Shown here: positions 36,464 through 46,300 of the stretch, in pieces
Position numbering within the stretch: position 1 is the stretch's first letter
Layout of the letters: every line of letters starts with the position of its first letter
DNA from: Caldicellulosiruptoraceae bacterium PP1
GTDB taxonomy: Bacteria > Bacillota > Thermoanaerobacteria > Caldicellulosiruptorales > Caldicellulosiruptoraceae
Assembly (NCBI GenBank): GCA_041320695.1
Contig: JBGGOQ010000001.1
Span: 186,001 to 250,000, forward strand
Direction: 5' to 3'
DNA: 64,000 nt
Program-made: the position numbers and the translations under genes
The notes under the pieces: model-generated
The model's database searches: none
Told to the model about the DNA's origin: nothing
What the model saw: the letters and a program-made list of their open reading frames with translations, nothing else

Positions 36464-39064
36464 ATGCAAAATCTTACTCCAATGATGCAACAATATTTAG
36501 AAATAAAAGAAAAAGTTAAAGACGCTATTCTTTTTTTCAGATTAGGTGACTTTTATGAAATGTTCTTTGATGATGCTATTATAGCCTCAAAAGAGCTTGA
36601 AATAGCATTGACAGGGAGAGACTGTGGATTGGATGAAAGGGCACCAATGTGTGGTGTTCCTTATCATTCAGCTAATACATATATTTCAAAATTAATTGAA
36701 AAAGGATACAAAGTTGCAATATGTGAACAGGTAGAAGATCCAAAGTTAGCTAAAGGTATAGTAAAAAGAGAAATAACAAGAATAATTACACCTGGAACTT
36801 TTATTGATGAAAATCAATTTGATAACAAAAAAAACAATTATGTTTGCTGCATTATAAAAAATAATAATTTTTATGGAATTGCTTTTTGTGATATTTCTAC
36901 TGGTGAATTACTTGCAACAGAATTTTATGAAGATAAATCCTTATTATTGAATGAGATTGGTAAATTTAATCCAAAAGAAATATTGATTGATGATCAAGAT
37001 GTAACAAATGTTGAAATTATTAAGTCAAACTATAATATATTTATTCAAAAAATTGGAAAAGTAAGTATTAATGAAACAGAAGGAATTATTCTTGAACTTA
37101 TCAAAAAAGAACCCTACGGACTTTCAATTACATTAAAAATATGCTTAAGTACATTATTAAAATATTTACATGAAACACAAAAGATTTCTCTTGATTTCAT
37201 TAATAATATATCAATCTATAATATTCAAAGTTTTATGGGAATTGATATTAATACAAAAAGAAATTTGGAGCTAGTAGAAAATTTAACAACACATTCTAAA
37301 AAACATAGTTTACTTGATATTTTAGATAATGCTAAAACAGCAATGGGATCAAGACTTATTAGAAAATGGTTGGAACAACCGCTTGTTGATGTAATTGAAA
37401 TAAATAAAAGACTTGAAGCAGTTGAGGAACTTTATAAAAATTTTGGTTTATTAAATAGTATAACAGAACTTTTATCAAATATTTATGATATAGAAAGATT
37501 ATGTTCTAAATTTGCATATCTATCAATTAATGCTCGTGATTTAAATTTACTGAAAAAATCAATTTATAATCTTCCAGAATTAAAAAGATTATTAAAATCA
37601 TGTAATAGTAAATTATTAAAACTAATAGCAGAAGATCTCGATACTTTAGAAGATATCTATCAATTGATAGATAATTCAATAATTGAACAACCGCCTATTA
37701 GCATAAAAGAAGGTGGTATAATAAAAGATGGTTTTAATAAAGATATTGATTATCTTAGAAATATCTCAACTAATAGTAAACAGATGTTAGCAAGTTATGA
37801 GGAACAGGAAAAGGCAAAAACTGGCATTAAGAATTTAAAAGTTGGTTATAATAAGGTTTTTGGGTATTATATAGAAGTTACAAAGTCAAATTTAAATTTA
37901 GTACCAGATACTTATATAAGGAAACAAACAATTTCTAATGGCGAAAGATATATAACTGAAGATTTAAAAAAGATAGAAAATGATATTGTAAATGCTGATA
38001 GTAAGTTAATAGATCTTGAATATCAAATTTTCTGTTCAATTAGAGATGATATTAATGATAATTTAGAGAGAATTCAAAAGACAGTAAAATGTATATCAAT
38101 ATTAGATGCATTATGTTCTTTTGCAGAAATATCTATTAGAAATAGGTATATAAAGCCTAATGTCAACTTACTAGATAGAATTTATATAAAGAATGGTAGA
38201 CATCCTGTTGTAGAAGAAATGATTGGTATAGAAAATTTTATACCTAATGATACAGATATAGATGAAGAAAATAATAGAGTTATAATTATTACAGGGCCTA
38301 ATATGGCAGGGAAATCAACATACATGAGACAGGTTGCTTTAATTGTTATTATGGCTCAAATTGGTTGCTTTGTTCCTGCCACAGAAGCTACAATTGGAAT
38401 TGTAGATAAAATATTTTCTAGAATTGGAGCTTCTGATAACATTACTTATGGTCAAAGTACATTTATGGTTGAAATGAGTGAAGTAGCAAATATCCTAAAA
38501 AATGCTACACATAAAAGCTTAATTATTTTTGATGAGGTTGGAAGAGGAACAAGCACTTATGATGGTTTATCAATAGCATGGTCAGTTGTTGAATATGTAG
38601 CTAACAAATATAAAATTGGTGCTAAAACTCTTTTTGCTACACATTATCACGAATTGACTGAGCTAGAAGAAAAGTTGAATGGTGTAAAAAATTACAGGGT
38701 CGAGGTAAAAGAAGAGGGAAAAAATATTATTTTCTTGAGGAAAATAGTTCGTGGAGGTTCTGACTCAAGTTATGGAATTCATGTTGCAAGAATAGCCGGA
38801 ATACCTGAAGAGGTATTGGAAAGAGCTGAAGAAATACTTATTAAACTGGAAGAAGCAGATATTAACCGAAAAGATGTAACAAAGAAAATAAAAAAAGAAA
38901 TAAAAAGAGAGTTACAAGATCAAATTGATTTATTTAACTATAAGAAAGAAGACATAATTGAAAAAATAAAATCACTTGATATCATGAACTTGACTCCTTT
39001 ACAAGCTTTATATATTTTAAGTGAATTAAAAAACCAAGTATTATCTATAAATGAGAGGATATAA
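36464..39064 (+). CDS. mutS: DNA mismatch repair protein MutS
   Basis: Recognises mismatches and small loops. The mismatch-reading F-x-E is in 'GDFYEMFFDDA' near the N-terminus; the ATPase has Walker A 'GPNMAGKSTYMRQ', 'STFMVEM' and Walker B 'IIFDEVGRGTSTYDG'. 866 aa, the full MutS1 length, ending in a helix-turn-helix and C-terminal segment. Starts directly after miaB and precedes mutL by 2 nt. Confidence 0.96.
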   Translation: MQNLTPMMQQYLEIKEKVKDAILFFRLGDFYEMFFDDAIIASKELEIALTGRDCGLDERAPMCGVPYHSANTYISKLIEKGYKVAICEQVEDPKLAKGIVKREITRIITPGTFIDENQFDNKKNNYVCCIIKNNNFYGIAFCDISTGELLATEFYEDKSLLLNEIGKFNPKEILIDDQDVTNVEIIKSNYNIFIQKIGKVSINETEGIILELIKKEPYGLSITLKICLSTLLKYLHETQKISLDFINNISIYNIQSFMGIDINTKRNLELVENLTTHSKKHSLLDILDNAKTAMGSRLIRKWLEQPLVDVIEINKRLEAVEELYKNFGLLNSITELLSNIYDIERLCSKFAYLSINARDLNLLKKSIYNLPELKRLLKSCNSKLLKLIAEDLDTLEDIYQLIDNSIIEQPPISIKEGGIIKDGFNKDIDYLRNISTNSKQMLASYEEQEKAKTGIKNLKVGYNKVFGYYIEVTKSNLNLVPDTYIRKQTISNGERYITEDLKKIENDIVNADSKLIDLEYQIFCSIRDDINDNLERIQKTVKCISILDALCSFAEISIRNRYIKPNVNLLDRIYIKNGRHPVVEEMIGIENFIPNDTDIDEENNRVIIITGPNMAGKSTYMRQVALIVIMAQIGCFVPATEATIGIVDKIFSRIGASDNITYGQSTFMVEMSEVANILKNATHKSLIIFDEVGRGTSTYDGLSIAWSVVEYVANKYKIGAKTLFATHYHELTELEEKLNGVKNYRVEVKEEGKNIIFLRKIVRGGSDSSYGIHVARIAGIPEEVLERAEEILIKLEEADINRKDVTKKIKKEIKRELQDQIDLFNYKKEDIIEKIKSLDIMNLTPLQALYILSELKNQVLSINERI

Positions 39065-39066
39065 TA

Positions 39067-40917
39067 ATGGGTGAGATTGTAAAATTATCTGAAAGCTCAA
39101 AAAATAAATTAGCTGCTGGTGAGGTAATTGAAAGGCCTTCATCAGCATTAAAGGAATTAGTTGAAAATTCAATTGATGCCGGTTCTTCTCTTATAAATAT
39201 TGATATATACGGTGGTGGTATAAAAAAACTTAGCGTTTATGATAATGGTAAAGGATTTTTAAAAGAAGATTTGGATATTGCATTTGAAAGGCATACAACA
39301 AGTAAAATTAAGCAATTTGAGGATATTTTTCAATTAAAAACATTTGGTTTTCGCGGTGAGGCTCTTGCTTCAATTGCTGCTGTTTCTAAAGTAACTGTAA
39401 CAACAAAACATTTTTCTGAAGAAATAGGTTCCCAAATAAGAATTGAAGGTGGCAAAAAAGTATATTTAAAAGAGGTACCGTTTGAAAAAGGAACATTAAT
39501 TAATGTAGAAGATCTATTTTTCAATACACCTGCGAGACTAAAATTTTTAAAATCTCCATCGTCTGAACTAAAACAATGTGTTGATATAATAGAAAGATGT
39601 GCTCTTGCTAACCCTAATATTTCATTTAAGCTTAATATTGATGGTAAGCAAAGCTTTTTTACCCCTGGTGACAATAATTTAACATCAGCTATTCTTTCAT
39701 TATATGGAACTGAAATTTATAAGAATCTTGTAGAGATTAATTTCGAATTTGAAAAAGGAAGGATTTATGGATACTTTGTTCAACCTGCAATAAACAGATC
39801 TAATAGAACTGGGTACTTCTTTTATGTAAATAGAAGACCTGTTAAAAATAGAATTATTTCTTTGGCTATTGACGAAGCTTTCAAAAATAATATAATGGCA
39901 AATAGATTTCCAATAATATTTTTATTTATTGACATAAATCCTGAAGATATTGATATTAACGTTCATCCTCAAAAAAGTGAAGTCAAATTTGTTGATGAAA
40001 GACTAATATTTAAATTAATTATGCTTGCTATTAATGATGCATTTGAAAATAGAATAAAAATAACAAATATTCAAGGGATAACACATGCAAATACTGATAA
40101 AAAAGAATTGATTAATCTAAATTCTGATGAATTTGATAACATACAATTACATCAAAATATCAATAATAAATTAAATTCATCAAATAATTCTCAAAAAACC
40201 TTATTTGATAACAATTACCTAGGAGTAATGACAGGTATAAACAATGAATATACGCCAATAAAAACTCATCAACAAGCGTTTAATATAAATAGTAATAAAC
40301 AAGAAGAAATAATTGTTAATCAAGTAGTAAATATTGATCAAAATGACCAAATAAAGATTGTAGGGTATTTATTTAACACTTATATTGCCGTTCAAAAAAG
40401 TGATTTATTATATTTGATTGATCAACATGCAGTCCATGAAAGAGAGATCTATAATAACCTAAAAAAGATGTTTAACGAAGGGAGTATACTAAGGCAACAG
40501 CTTTTGAGCCCTATTATATTAAATCTTACAAATAAAGAAAAAATAATAGTTTTGGGAAATCTGGATCTTTTCAATAAACTAGGTTTTGAGATTGAAGATT
40601 TTGGTTCAAATACTATTGCTATTAGAACTCAGCCACTAATTACTACAAAAATAAAAATAAAAGTTAAAATAGAAGATATAATATCAGAATTATTATTAGA
40701 AAAAGATAACAATGATTTAAGTAGATTTATTGATGATATTTTAAAAAAACTTTCATGTTCTTTAGCAATAAAAGGTGGAGATTATATTTCTGACTTTGAT
40801 AAAAATTATATTGTAAAGCTTGCACTCGAAGAGAATATTTTATTTTGTCCTCATGGAAGGCCAACCACTTTAGAACTTTCTCGAACTCAGATAGAAAAAT
40901 ATTTTAAACGACGTTAG
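39067..40917 (+). CDS. mutL: DNA mismatch repair protein MutL
   Basis: GHKL ATPase that links MutS to strand incision. N-terminal ATPase motifs 'ELVENSIDAG', 'DNGKGF' and 'TFGFRGEALASIAAV'. A Q/N-rich linker (about 335-430) leads to the C-terminal domain, which keeps endonuclease-type motifs: 'DQHAVHE' (452-458), 'SCSLAIKGG' and 'CPHGRP'. The last glutamate of the DQHA(x)2E(x)4E motif is replaced by Asn463. 616 aa. Overall an endonuclease-type MutL, as expected for an organism without mutH. Confidence 0.95.
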   Translation: MGEIVKLSESSKNKLAAGEVIERPSSALKELVENSIDAGSSLINIDIYGGGIKKLSVYDNGKGFLKEDLDIAFERHTTSKIKQFEDIFQLKTFGFRGEALASIAAVSKVTVTTKHFSEEIGSQIRIEGGKKVYLKEVPFEKGTLINVEDLFFNTPARLKFLKSPSSELKQCVDIIERCALANPNISFKLNIDGKQSFFTPGDNNLTSAILSLYGTEIYKNLVEINFEFEKGRIYGYFVQPAINRSNRTGYFFYVNRRPVKNRIISLAIDEAFKNNIMANRFPIIFLFIDINPEDIDINVHPQKSEVKFVDERLIFKLIMLAINDAFENRIKITNIQGITHANTDKKELINLNSDEFDNIQLHQNINNKLNSSNNSQKTLFDNNYLGVMTGINNEYTPIKTHQQAFNINSNKQEEIIVNQVVNIDQNDQIKIVGYLFNTYIAVQKSDLLYLIDQHAVHEREIYNNLKKMFNEGSILRQQLLSPIILNLTNKEKIIVLGNLDLFNKLGFEIEDFGSNTIAIRTQPLITTKIKIKVKIEDIISELLLEKDNNDLSRFIDDILKKLSCSLAIKGGDYISDFDKNYIVKLALEENILFCPHGRPTTLELSRTQIEKYFKRR

Positions 40918-40931
40918 AAAAGGTGTTTAAT

Positions 40932-41867
40932 ATGAAGAAAAAAGTTATTATTATTGCAGGGCCAACTGCTACTGGTAAATCAGATGTTGCAATTGAATTG
41001 GCTCAAAAATTAAATGGTGAAATTATATCTGCAGACTCTATGTGTGTTTATAAATACATGGATATTGGTACAGCAAAACCTTCTATTGATCAAAGAAATC
41101 TAGTTAAGCATTACTTGATAGATATTGTTTTTCCTAATGAAGATTATAATGTTGCTAAATTTCAAAAAGATGCAACATTAGCAATAGATGAAATATATGA
41201 AAAAAATAAAATACCAATTATCGTTGGAGGAACTGGTTTTTATATTAAATCATTAATGGATATGACAAAATTCCCTGAAACAAGCACTGATCCAAGGTTA
41301 AGAGAATATCTTTATAACCTAGCAAATGATATGGGCAATAATTATGTTTATCAAATGCTTCAAAAAATAGATGAAGTTGCAGCAAGAAATGTTCATCCAA
41401 ATAATTTAAAAAGAGTAATAAGATATATTGAGATATATGAACAGACCAAAAGAAAACCATCAGAATTTTTAGATCAGATAAAAAATTGTCAAAATCAAGC
41501 ATTTGATTTTAAAGCTATATGTTTCCAAATTGATAGACAATTACTTTATCAAAGAATAAATTTGAGAGTTGATAAAATGATTTCAGCAGGACTAATTGAC
41601 GAGGTTGAAAAATTATTAAATATGGGATATTCAAAAGAATTAAAATCTATGCAGGGTTTAGGTTATAAACAGATAATACCATATCTAGAAGGGAAATTAT
41701 CTAAAGAAGATGCAATAGATGAATTAAAGCTAAGAACCAGACAATTTGCCAAAAGACAGATTATATGGTTTAAATATCAAGGAGAATTTAATTATCTAGA
41801 TATTACTAATTTAGACTTTTCAAATTTGGTAAAAAAATGTTTTGACATTTGCAAAAGTGTGGTATAA
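40932..41867 (+). CDS. miaA: tRNA dimethylallyltransferase MiaA
   Basis: Adds the dimethylallyl group to A37 of tRNAs reading UNN codons. P-loop 'GPTATGKSDVAIELA', 'ISADSMCVYKYMDIGTAKP', 'IVGGTGFYIKSL' and the C-terminal 'RTRQFAKRQIIWFK' are all present. ATG 40932 is preferred to the in-frame GTG 40923, which lies in the AAAAGGTG ribosome binding site. Its stop codon lies within the -10 box of the hfq promoter. Confidence 0.95.
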   Translation: MKKKVIIIAGPTATGKSDVAIELAQKLNGEIISADSMCVYKYMDIGTAKPSIDQRNLVKHYLIDIVFPNEDYNVAKFQKDATLAIDEIYEKNKIPIIVGGTGFYIKSLMDMTKFPETSTDPRLREYLYNLANDMGNNYVYQMLQKIDEVAARNVHPNNLKRVIRYIEIYEQTKRKPSEFLDQIKNCQNQAFDFKAICFQIDRQLLYQRINLRVDKMISAGLIDEVEKLLNMGYSKELKSMQGLGYKQIIPYLEGKLSKEDAIDELKLRTRQFAKRQIIWFKYQGEFNYLDITNLDFSNLVKKCFDICKSVV

Positions 41868-41868
41868 T
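41842..41868 (+). promoter_or_regulatory. hfq promoter inside the 3' end of miaA
   Basis: Perfect TTGACA (41842-41847) and perfect TATAAT (41863-41868), separated by 15 bases and carrying an extended -10 (TGGTATAAT). The miaA stop codon TAA is bases 41865-41867 of the -10 box. The short spacer is probably compensated by the TG motif. Confidence 0.7.
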
Positions 41869-41921
41869 TTAATAAAAATAAATAAAAATTATAATGTAAA
41901 AGTTTTTAGGGAGGATACATA

Positions 41922-42179
41922 ATGGCAAAAGGGAATGTAAACCTACAGGATTTATACCTTAATCAAATTCGAAGAGATAAAATACCAGTAACAGTATTTC
42001 TTTCAAGTGGGTTTCAACTAAAAGGTACCATAAAAGGATTTGATAACTTTACATTAATTATTGAAACTGATAACAACAAACAACAATTGGTTTATAAACA
42101 TGCAATTACTACAATTTTACCATCAAAACAAGTAACTTTTGCTTCACAACAAAATAATCAACAAAATGAGAATAAATAA
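41922..42179 (+). CDS. hfq: RNA chaperone Hfq
   Basis: Hexameric Sm-like protein that binds small RNAs and mRNAs. 85 aa with Sm1 ('NLQDLYLNQIRRDKIPVTVF'-type N-terminal helix and strand, 'GFQLKGTIKGFDNFTL') and Sm2 containing 'YKHAITTI'. A short Q/N-rich tail follows. GGGAGG ribosome binding site. The miaA-hfq order is widely conserved; here hfq has its own promoter and terminator. Confidence 0.97.
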   Translation: MAKGNVNLQDLYLNQIRRDKIPVTVFLSSGFQLKGTIKGFDNFTLIIETDNNKQQLVYKHAITTILPSKQVTFASQQNNQQNENK

Positions 42180-42183
42180 AATT

Positions 42184-42215
42184 AAAAGCTCATGATTATC
42201 ATGAGCTTTTAATTT
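42184..42215 (+). terminator. Terminator after hfq
   Basis: Perfect 12-bp stem AAAAGCTCATGA / TCATGAGCTTTT with loop TTA, then AATTTG. The symmetric A and T flanks allow use in both directions. Confidence 0.85.
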
Positions 42216-42249
42216 GTATTAATTTAAAGATTACGAATGGGGTAATGCT

Positions 42250-43524
42250 ATGGATTTTTCAATAATTAATAAATTTTATAAGATTGATAAACAGCTTATT
42301 GAACTTTCAGAAGAAGCATACTATAATGTTCAAATGCAATTTGGTCAAATTGAAAAAATCAAAAATTATAATCAGCTAAAAGTATTAAAATCTTTTCAAG
42401 AAAATAAAGTATGCGATGTTCATTTTTCTGGAACAACAGGTTATGGATATTCAGATGTTGGAAGGGATACTATAGAAAAAATTTATTCATCAATGTTTAA
42501 AACTCAAGACTCACTTGTAAGAATTCAATTCGTTTCAGGTACGCAGGCACTATCAACAATGCTTTTTGGAGTATTAAGGCCACAAGATACATTACTTTCT
42601 ATAACTGGAAGCCCATATGATACTCTTTTAAAAGTGATTGGTTTAAAACCTGGTGGAAATGGAACATTAATGGAATATGGGATAAATTATAAGCAAATTG
42701 AGTTAATAAATAATGACTTTGACTATGATTCAATTAGAAAATGTTTATTAACTGATAAAAGTATAAAGGCAATATTTATTCAAAGATCAAGAGGATATAC
42801 GCAAAGGAGATCTTTAGATATAAACCAAATTGAAAATATATGCAAAAATATTAAAGAATATAGAGATGACGTTGTTATCCTTGTTGATAATTGTTACGGT
42901 GAATTTACAGATATATCAGAACCTTCAGAAGTAGGAGCTGATTTAATAGGAGGTTCTTTAATCAAAAATCCGGGAGGAACAATTGCATTAACAGGTGGTT
43001 ATATAAGTGGTAGAAAAGATTTAGTTGAAAAATGTGCTGATAGATTATTTTCACCAGGTATGGGGAAGGAAACAGGTCCTTCTTTAGGGTTTAATAGATA
43101 TATATTACAAGGACTTTTTTATGCTCCACATATAGTTGCTGAGAGCTTAAAGATTTCAGTATGGAGTTCATACTTGTTAGAAAAACTAGGTTTTTCAACA
43201 AGTCCGAAATACAATGAAAAAAGAAGTGATATTGTTCAATCAATTACATTTTATTCTGAAAAAAAGTTAATAGAATTTTGTAAAGGAATACAGCAAGGTT
43301 GTCCAATTGATAGTATATACGAACCAGAACCTTGGGACATGCCCGGCTATAGCAATCAAGTAATTATGGCAGCAGGTAGTTTTGTTCAAGGGGCATCATT
43401 AGAACTTAGCTGTGATGCACCTATAAAAGAACCCTATACCGCATATTTGCAGGGTGGATGGAATTTTGAATCAGGAGTAATTGGTATTTTGATAGGTTTA
43501 CAAAGAATCAGGAAGATGTGTTAA
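42250..43524 (+). CDS. PLP-dependent enzyme, YnbB/'aluminium resistance' family
   Basis: Fold-type I PLP protein of 424 aa, often annotated as methionine gamma-lyase or cystathionine beta-lyase family; the true substrate is not established. Seen: '[18 protein letters not shown]', '[19 protein letters not shown]', '[15 protein letters not shown]' and the probable PLP lysine in '[10 protein letters not shown]'. In Bacillus the orthologue ynbB lies near hfq and glnR, so the hfq-ynbB neighbourhood is conserved while glnR is missing here. Its stop overlaps that of lexA. Confidence 0.85.
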   Translation: MDFSIINKFYKIDKQLIELSEEAYYNVQMQFGQIEKIKNYNQLKVLKSFQENKVCDVHFSGTTGYGYSDVGRDTIEKIYSSMFKTQDSLVRIQFVSGTQALSTMLFGVLRPQDTLLSITGSPYDTLLKVIGLKPGGNGTLMEYGINYKQIELINNDFDYDSIRKCLLTDKSIKAIFIQRSRGYTQRRSLDINQIENICKNIKEYRDDVVILVDNCYGEFTDISEPSEVGADLIGGSLIKNPGGTIALTGGYISGRKDLVEKCADRLFSPGMGKETGPSLGFNRYILQGLFYAPHIVAESLKISVWSSYLLEKLGFSTSPKYNEKRSDIVQSITFYSEKKLIEFCKGIQQGCPIDSIYEPEPWDMPGYSNQVIMAAGSFVQGASLELSCDAPIKEPYTAYLQGGWNFESGVIGILIGLQRIRKMC

Positions 43525-43537
43525 TGCATCTTCCTGA
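43508..43537. terminator. Convergent hairpin holding both stop codons
   Basis: Perfect 11-bp stem TCAGGAAGATG / CATCTTCCTGA with loop TGTTAATG. The TTAA in the loop supplies the stop codon of the YnbB-like gene (43522-43524) and, on the other strand, that of lexA (43521-43523). T-runs are poor on both sides. Confidence 0.6.
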
Positions 43538-44132
43538 AAAGTGCTATTACTTTACCAAGTATTTTAGCATCGTTAACAATTATTGGTTGCATTGTTTTAT
43601 TTTCTGGTTGAAGTCTTATATAGCCGTTTTCTTTATAGAATCTTTTTACTGTTGCCTCGTTATCAATGAGAGCAACAACAATATCCCCATTGTTTGCAAT
43701 ATACTGTTTTCTAACAATTATTAAATCATTATCAAATATACCTGCATCAATCATACTATCTCCACGAACTTTTAAAATAAATGCATCCTCATACCCTACC
43801 CAATCAACTGGTATAGGTATAATATCTTCAATATTTTCGATTGCTGATATCGGTTCACCAGCTGTAACTTTACCTACTACAGGTAATTCTACCATTTCTT
43901 TTGATGGAATATCTCTTTCATCAGTTATTTCAATAGCTCTTGGCTTTGAGGGATCTCTTTTAATATAACCCTTTTTTTCTAATCTGGTTAAATGCCCATG
44001 AACAGTAGATGTAGAACGAAGACCAGTTGCTTCACAAATCTCTCTAACTGCAGGGGGATAGCCTTTTTCTTTTATACGTTTTTTAATAAATTCTAATATT
44101 TCTTCTTGTTTTTTTGTAAGTTCTTTTTTCAA
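43521..44132 (-). CDS. lexA: SOS repressor LexA
   Basis: Represses DNA-damage genes and self-cleaves when RecA is activated. N-terminal winged helix (about 1-68, '[19 protein letters not shown]'), cleavage site A91-G92 in '[11 protein letters not shown]', catalytic Ser126 ('GDSMIDAG') and Lys163 ('NEATVKRF'). 203 aa, complete. It has a strong promoter whose -35 is covered by a LexA-like palindrome, consistent with autoregulation. Confidence 0.96.
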   Translation of the reverse strand: MKKELTKKQEEILEFIKKRIKEKGYPPAVREICEATGLRSTSTVHGHLTRLEKKGYIKRDPSKPRAIEITDERDIPSKEMVELPVVGKVTAGEPISAIENIEDIIPIPVDWVGYEDAFILKVRGDSMIDAGIFDNDLIIVRKQYIANNGDIVVALIDNEATVKRFYKENGYIRLQPENKTMQPIIVNDAKILGKVIALFRKMH

Positions 44133-44169
44133 CTAACTTACCCCTTTACTTATTATTGCTATTTTTCTT

Positions 44170-44209
44170 ATTATAGCATATAAACATATATTCTTCAAAC
44201 AATTGTTTC
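44170..44209 (-). promoter_or_regulatory. lexA promoter with overlapping LexA-box-like operator
   Basis: On the - strand: TTGAAG (44193-44198), a 17-base spacer and TATAAT (44170-44175) with an extended -10 (TGCTATAAT). The palindrome CAAACAATTGTTTC (44196-44209) keeps the AAC-N4-GTT core of the Gram-positive LexA box (CGAACNNNNGTTCG) and overlaps the -35 box. Operator identity is inferred. Confidence 0.6.
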
Positions 44210-44266
44210 TATATTTATTTATTGCTTAAGATTATTAATTAAGTTTATGTGAATTTATAAATATGG

Positions 44267-44272
44267 TATAAT
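44267..44272 (+). promoter_or_regulatory. -10 box of fucI
   Basis: TATAAT with extended -10 (TGGTATAAT, 44264-44272), 50 bases before fucI. The matching -35 is weak (TTTATG). Confidence 0.5.
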
Positions 44273-44321
44273 ATAGAAAATATAAATTGTATAAACCTTT
44301 AATATTTAGAGGAGGAAAAAA

Positions 44322-46133
44322 ATGAAAATAACTAATTTCAATCAAAAGCGACTAATCGGAAGACTACCTAAAATTGGTATAAGACCTGTTATTGATGGAA
44401 GAAGGAATGGTGTTAGAGAATCACTTGAAAATCAAACAATGCAAATGGCAAAATCTGTTTCAGAGTTTTTATCTTCAAACTTAAGATATCCTAATGGCGA
44501 AAAGGTTGAATGTGTAATTTCTGATACAACAATTGGAGGATTTGCTGAAGCATCAAAAGCACAAGAAAAATTTGAAAAAGAGGGTGTAGGATTAAGTATT
44601 ACTGTAACACCATGTTGGTGCTATGGATCTGAAACAATTGATATGGATCCGTTTACCCCAAAAGCTATATGGGGATTTAATGGAACCGAAAGACCAGGTG
44701 CTGTTTATTTAGCAGCTGCATTAGCTGCACATAATCAAAAAGGAATACCTGCTTTTGGTATATATGGTCATGATGTTCAAGATGCCTCAAGTAATTCAAT
44801 TCCTGAAGATGTTAAGCAGAAATTAATTAAGTTTGCTAAAGCTGGATTGGCAGTTGCTCTGATGAAAAATAAATCTTATCTATCAATAGGAAGTGTATCA
44901 ATGGGAATTGCAGGATCAATGGTTGACCCAAGCTTTTTCGAAGATTATCTTGGAATGAGAGTAGAGTACATAGATATGTCAGAGATAATAAGACGTATTG
45001 ACGAGGAAATATATGATAAAGAAGAATTTGAGAGAGCTAAAAAATGGGTAAAACAATACTGTAAAGAAGGTATTGATAATAATCCTGAACATTTAAAGTA
45101 TACAGAAGAAAAAAAAGAAAAAGATTGGGATTTTGTAATAAAAATGACTCAAATATTTCGTGATTTAATGATAGGCAACCCCAAATTAGCTGAGTTAGGA
45201 TTTATTGAAGAATCAGAAGGACACAATGCAATAGCTGCTGGATTTCAAGGCCAACGTCAGTGGACTGATCATTTTCCAAATGGAGATTTTTCTGAAGCAA
45301 TCCTTAATTCATCTTTTGATTGGAATGGAATAAGACAGCCATTTATTTTTGCTACTGAAAATGATTGTTTAAATGCTGTGTCTATGTTGTTTGGATATCT
45401 GCTAACAAATAGATCACAAATATTTGCAGATGTTAGGACTTTTTGGAGTTTTGAAGCAGTGAAAAGAGTAACAGGAAAAGAGCTTCAAGGTATTGCTAAA
45501 TATGGTGTTATTCATCTGATAAATTCTGGATCAGCATCACTTGATGGAACAGGTCAGCAAATGGATGATAATGGTAATCCAGTTATGAAACCATATTGGG
45601 AGATTACAGATGAAGATGTTAAAAGATGTTTAGATGCAACGCAATGGTGTCCAGCAAATAGGGGTTATTTTAGAGGTGGCGGATTTTCATCTCATTTTGT
45701 GACAAGAGGTGGTATGCCAATGACAATGATTAGGCTAAACATAATCAAAGGGTTAGGACCAGTATTGCAAATTGCAGAAGGATATTCAATTGAATTAGAA
45801 GAGGATGTTCATGAAGTTTTGAATAATAGAACTGATCCTACATGGCCAACTACTTGGTTTGTTCCAAAATTAACTGGTAAAGGTGCTTTTACAGATGTAT
45901 ATTCAGTGATGAACAATTGGGGTGCTAATCATTGTGCATTAAGTTATGGACATATTGGTTCAGAACTTATAACATTAGCCTCAATTTTGAGAATCCCTGT
46001 TGCAATGCATAATGTTGACGAAAATAGAATATTTAGGCCAAGTGTATGGGGTGCCTTTGGAACCAATGAGTTAGAAGGTGCAGACTATCGAGCATGTATG
46101 ACATATGGACCTTTATATGGTAAATGTAAGTAA
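44322..46133 (+). CDS. fucI: L-fucose isomerase
   Basis: Converts L-fucose to L-fuculose (and D-arabinose to D-ribulose) with Mn2+. 603 aa, close to the E. coli enzyme. Signatures: '[16 protein letters not shown]', '[15 protein letters not shown]', '[18 protein letters not shown]', '[19 protein letters not shown]' and '[19 protein letters not shown]'. It stands alone: own promoter, AGAGGAGG ribosome binding site and own terminator, with no fuculokinase, aldolase or permease nearby. The pathway partners must be elsewhere, or the enzyme serves another sugar. Confidence 0.93.
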   Translation: MKITNFNQKRLIGRLPKIGIRPVIDGRRNGVRESLENQTMQMAKSVSEFLSSNLRYPNGEKVECVISDTTIGGFAEASKAQEKFEKEGVGLSITVTPCWCYGSETIDMDPFTPKAIWGFNGTERPGAVYLAAALAAHNQKGIPAFGIYGHDVQDASSNSIPEDVKQKLIKFAKAGLAVALMKNKSYLSIGSVSMGIAGSMVDPSFFEDYLGMRVEYIDMSEIIRRIDEEIYDKEEFERAKKWVKQYCKEGIDNNPEHLKYTEEKKEKDWDFVIKMTQIFRDLMIGNPKLAELGFIEESEGHNAIAAGFQGQRQWTDHFPNGDFSEAILNSSFDWNGIRQPFIFATENDCLNAVSMLFGYLLTNRSQIFADVRTFWSFEAVKRVTGKELQGIAKYGVIHLINSGSASLDGTGQQMDDNGNPVMKPYWEITDEDVKRCLDATQWCPANRGYFRGGGFSSHFVTRGGMPMTMIRLNIIKGLGPVLQIAEGYSIELEEDVHEVLNNRTDPTWPTTWFVPKLTGKGAFTDVYSVMNNWGANHCALSYGHIGSELITLASILRIPVAMHNVDENRIFRPSVWGAFGTNELEGADYRACMTYGPLYGKCK

Positions 46134-46139
46134 TAATAA

Positions 46140-46173
46140 GGGGCTGTCAATCTATTTCTGATAGCCCCTTTAT
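46140..46173 (+). terminator. Terminator after fucI
   Basis: GGGGCTGTCA / TGATAGCCCC stem (10 bp with one G-T pair), loop ATCTATTTC, then TTTATATT. Confidence 0.85.
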
Positions 46174-46195
46174 ATTGTTAATTTTATCACAAAAT

Positions 46196-46245
46196 AATTC
46201 AATCATTGATTAATTAAAATTACTTATTAATTTAATTATTGAATT
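46196..46245 (+). promoter_or_regulatory. AT-rich inverted repeat upstream of nadA
   Basis: AATTCAAT (46196-46203) and ATTGAATT (46238-46245) form an 8-bp inverted repeat 34 bases apart, in the 158-base gap before the NAD operon. It could be the operator of a niacin-responsive repressor, but in such AT-rich DNA chance is a real alternative. Confidence 0.25.
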
Positions 46246-46300
46246 AACTAAAATTAAATGATATATTTTATATTAAATTTTATAAAAGTGAGTGGTTATT

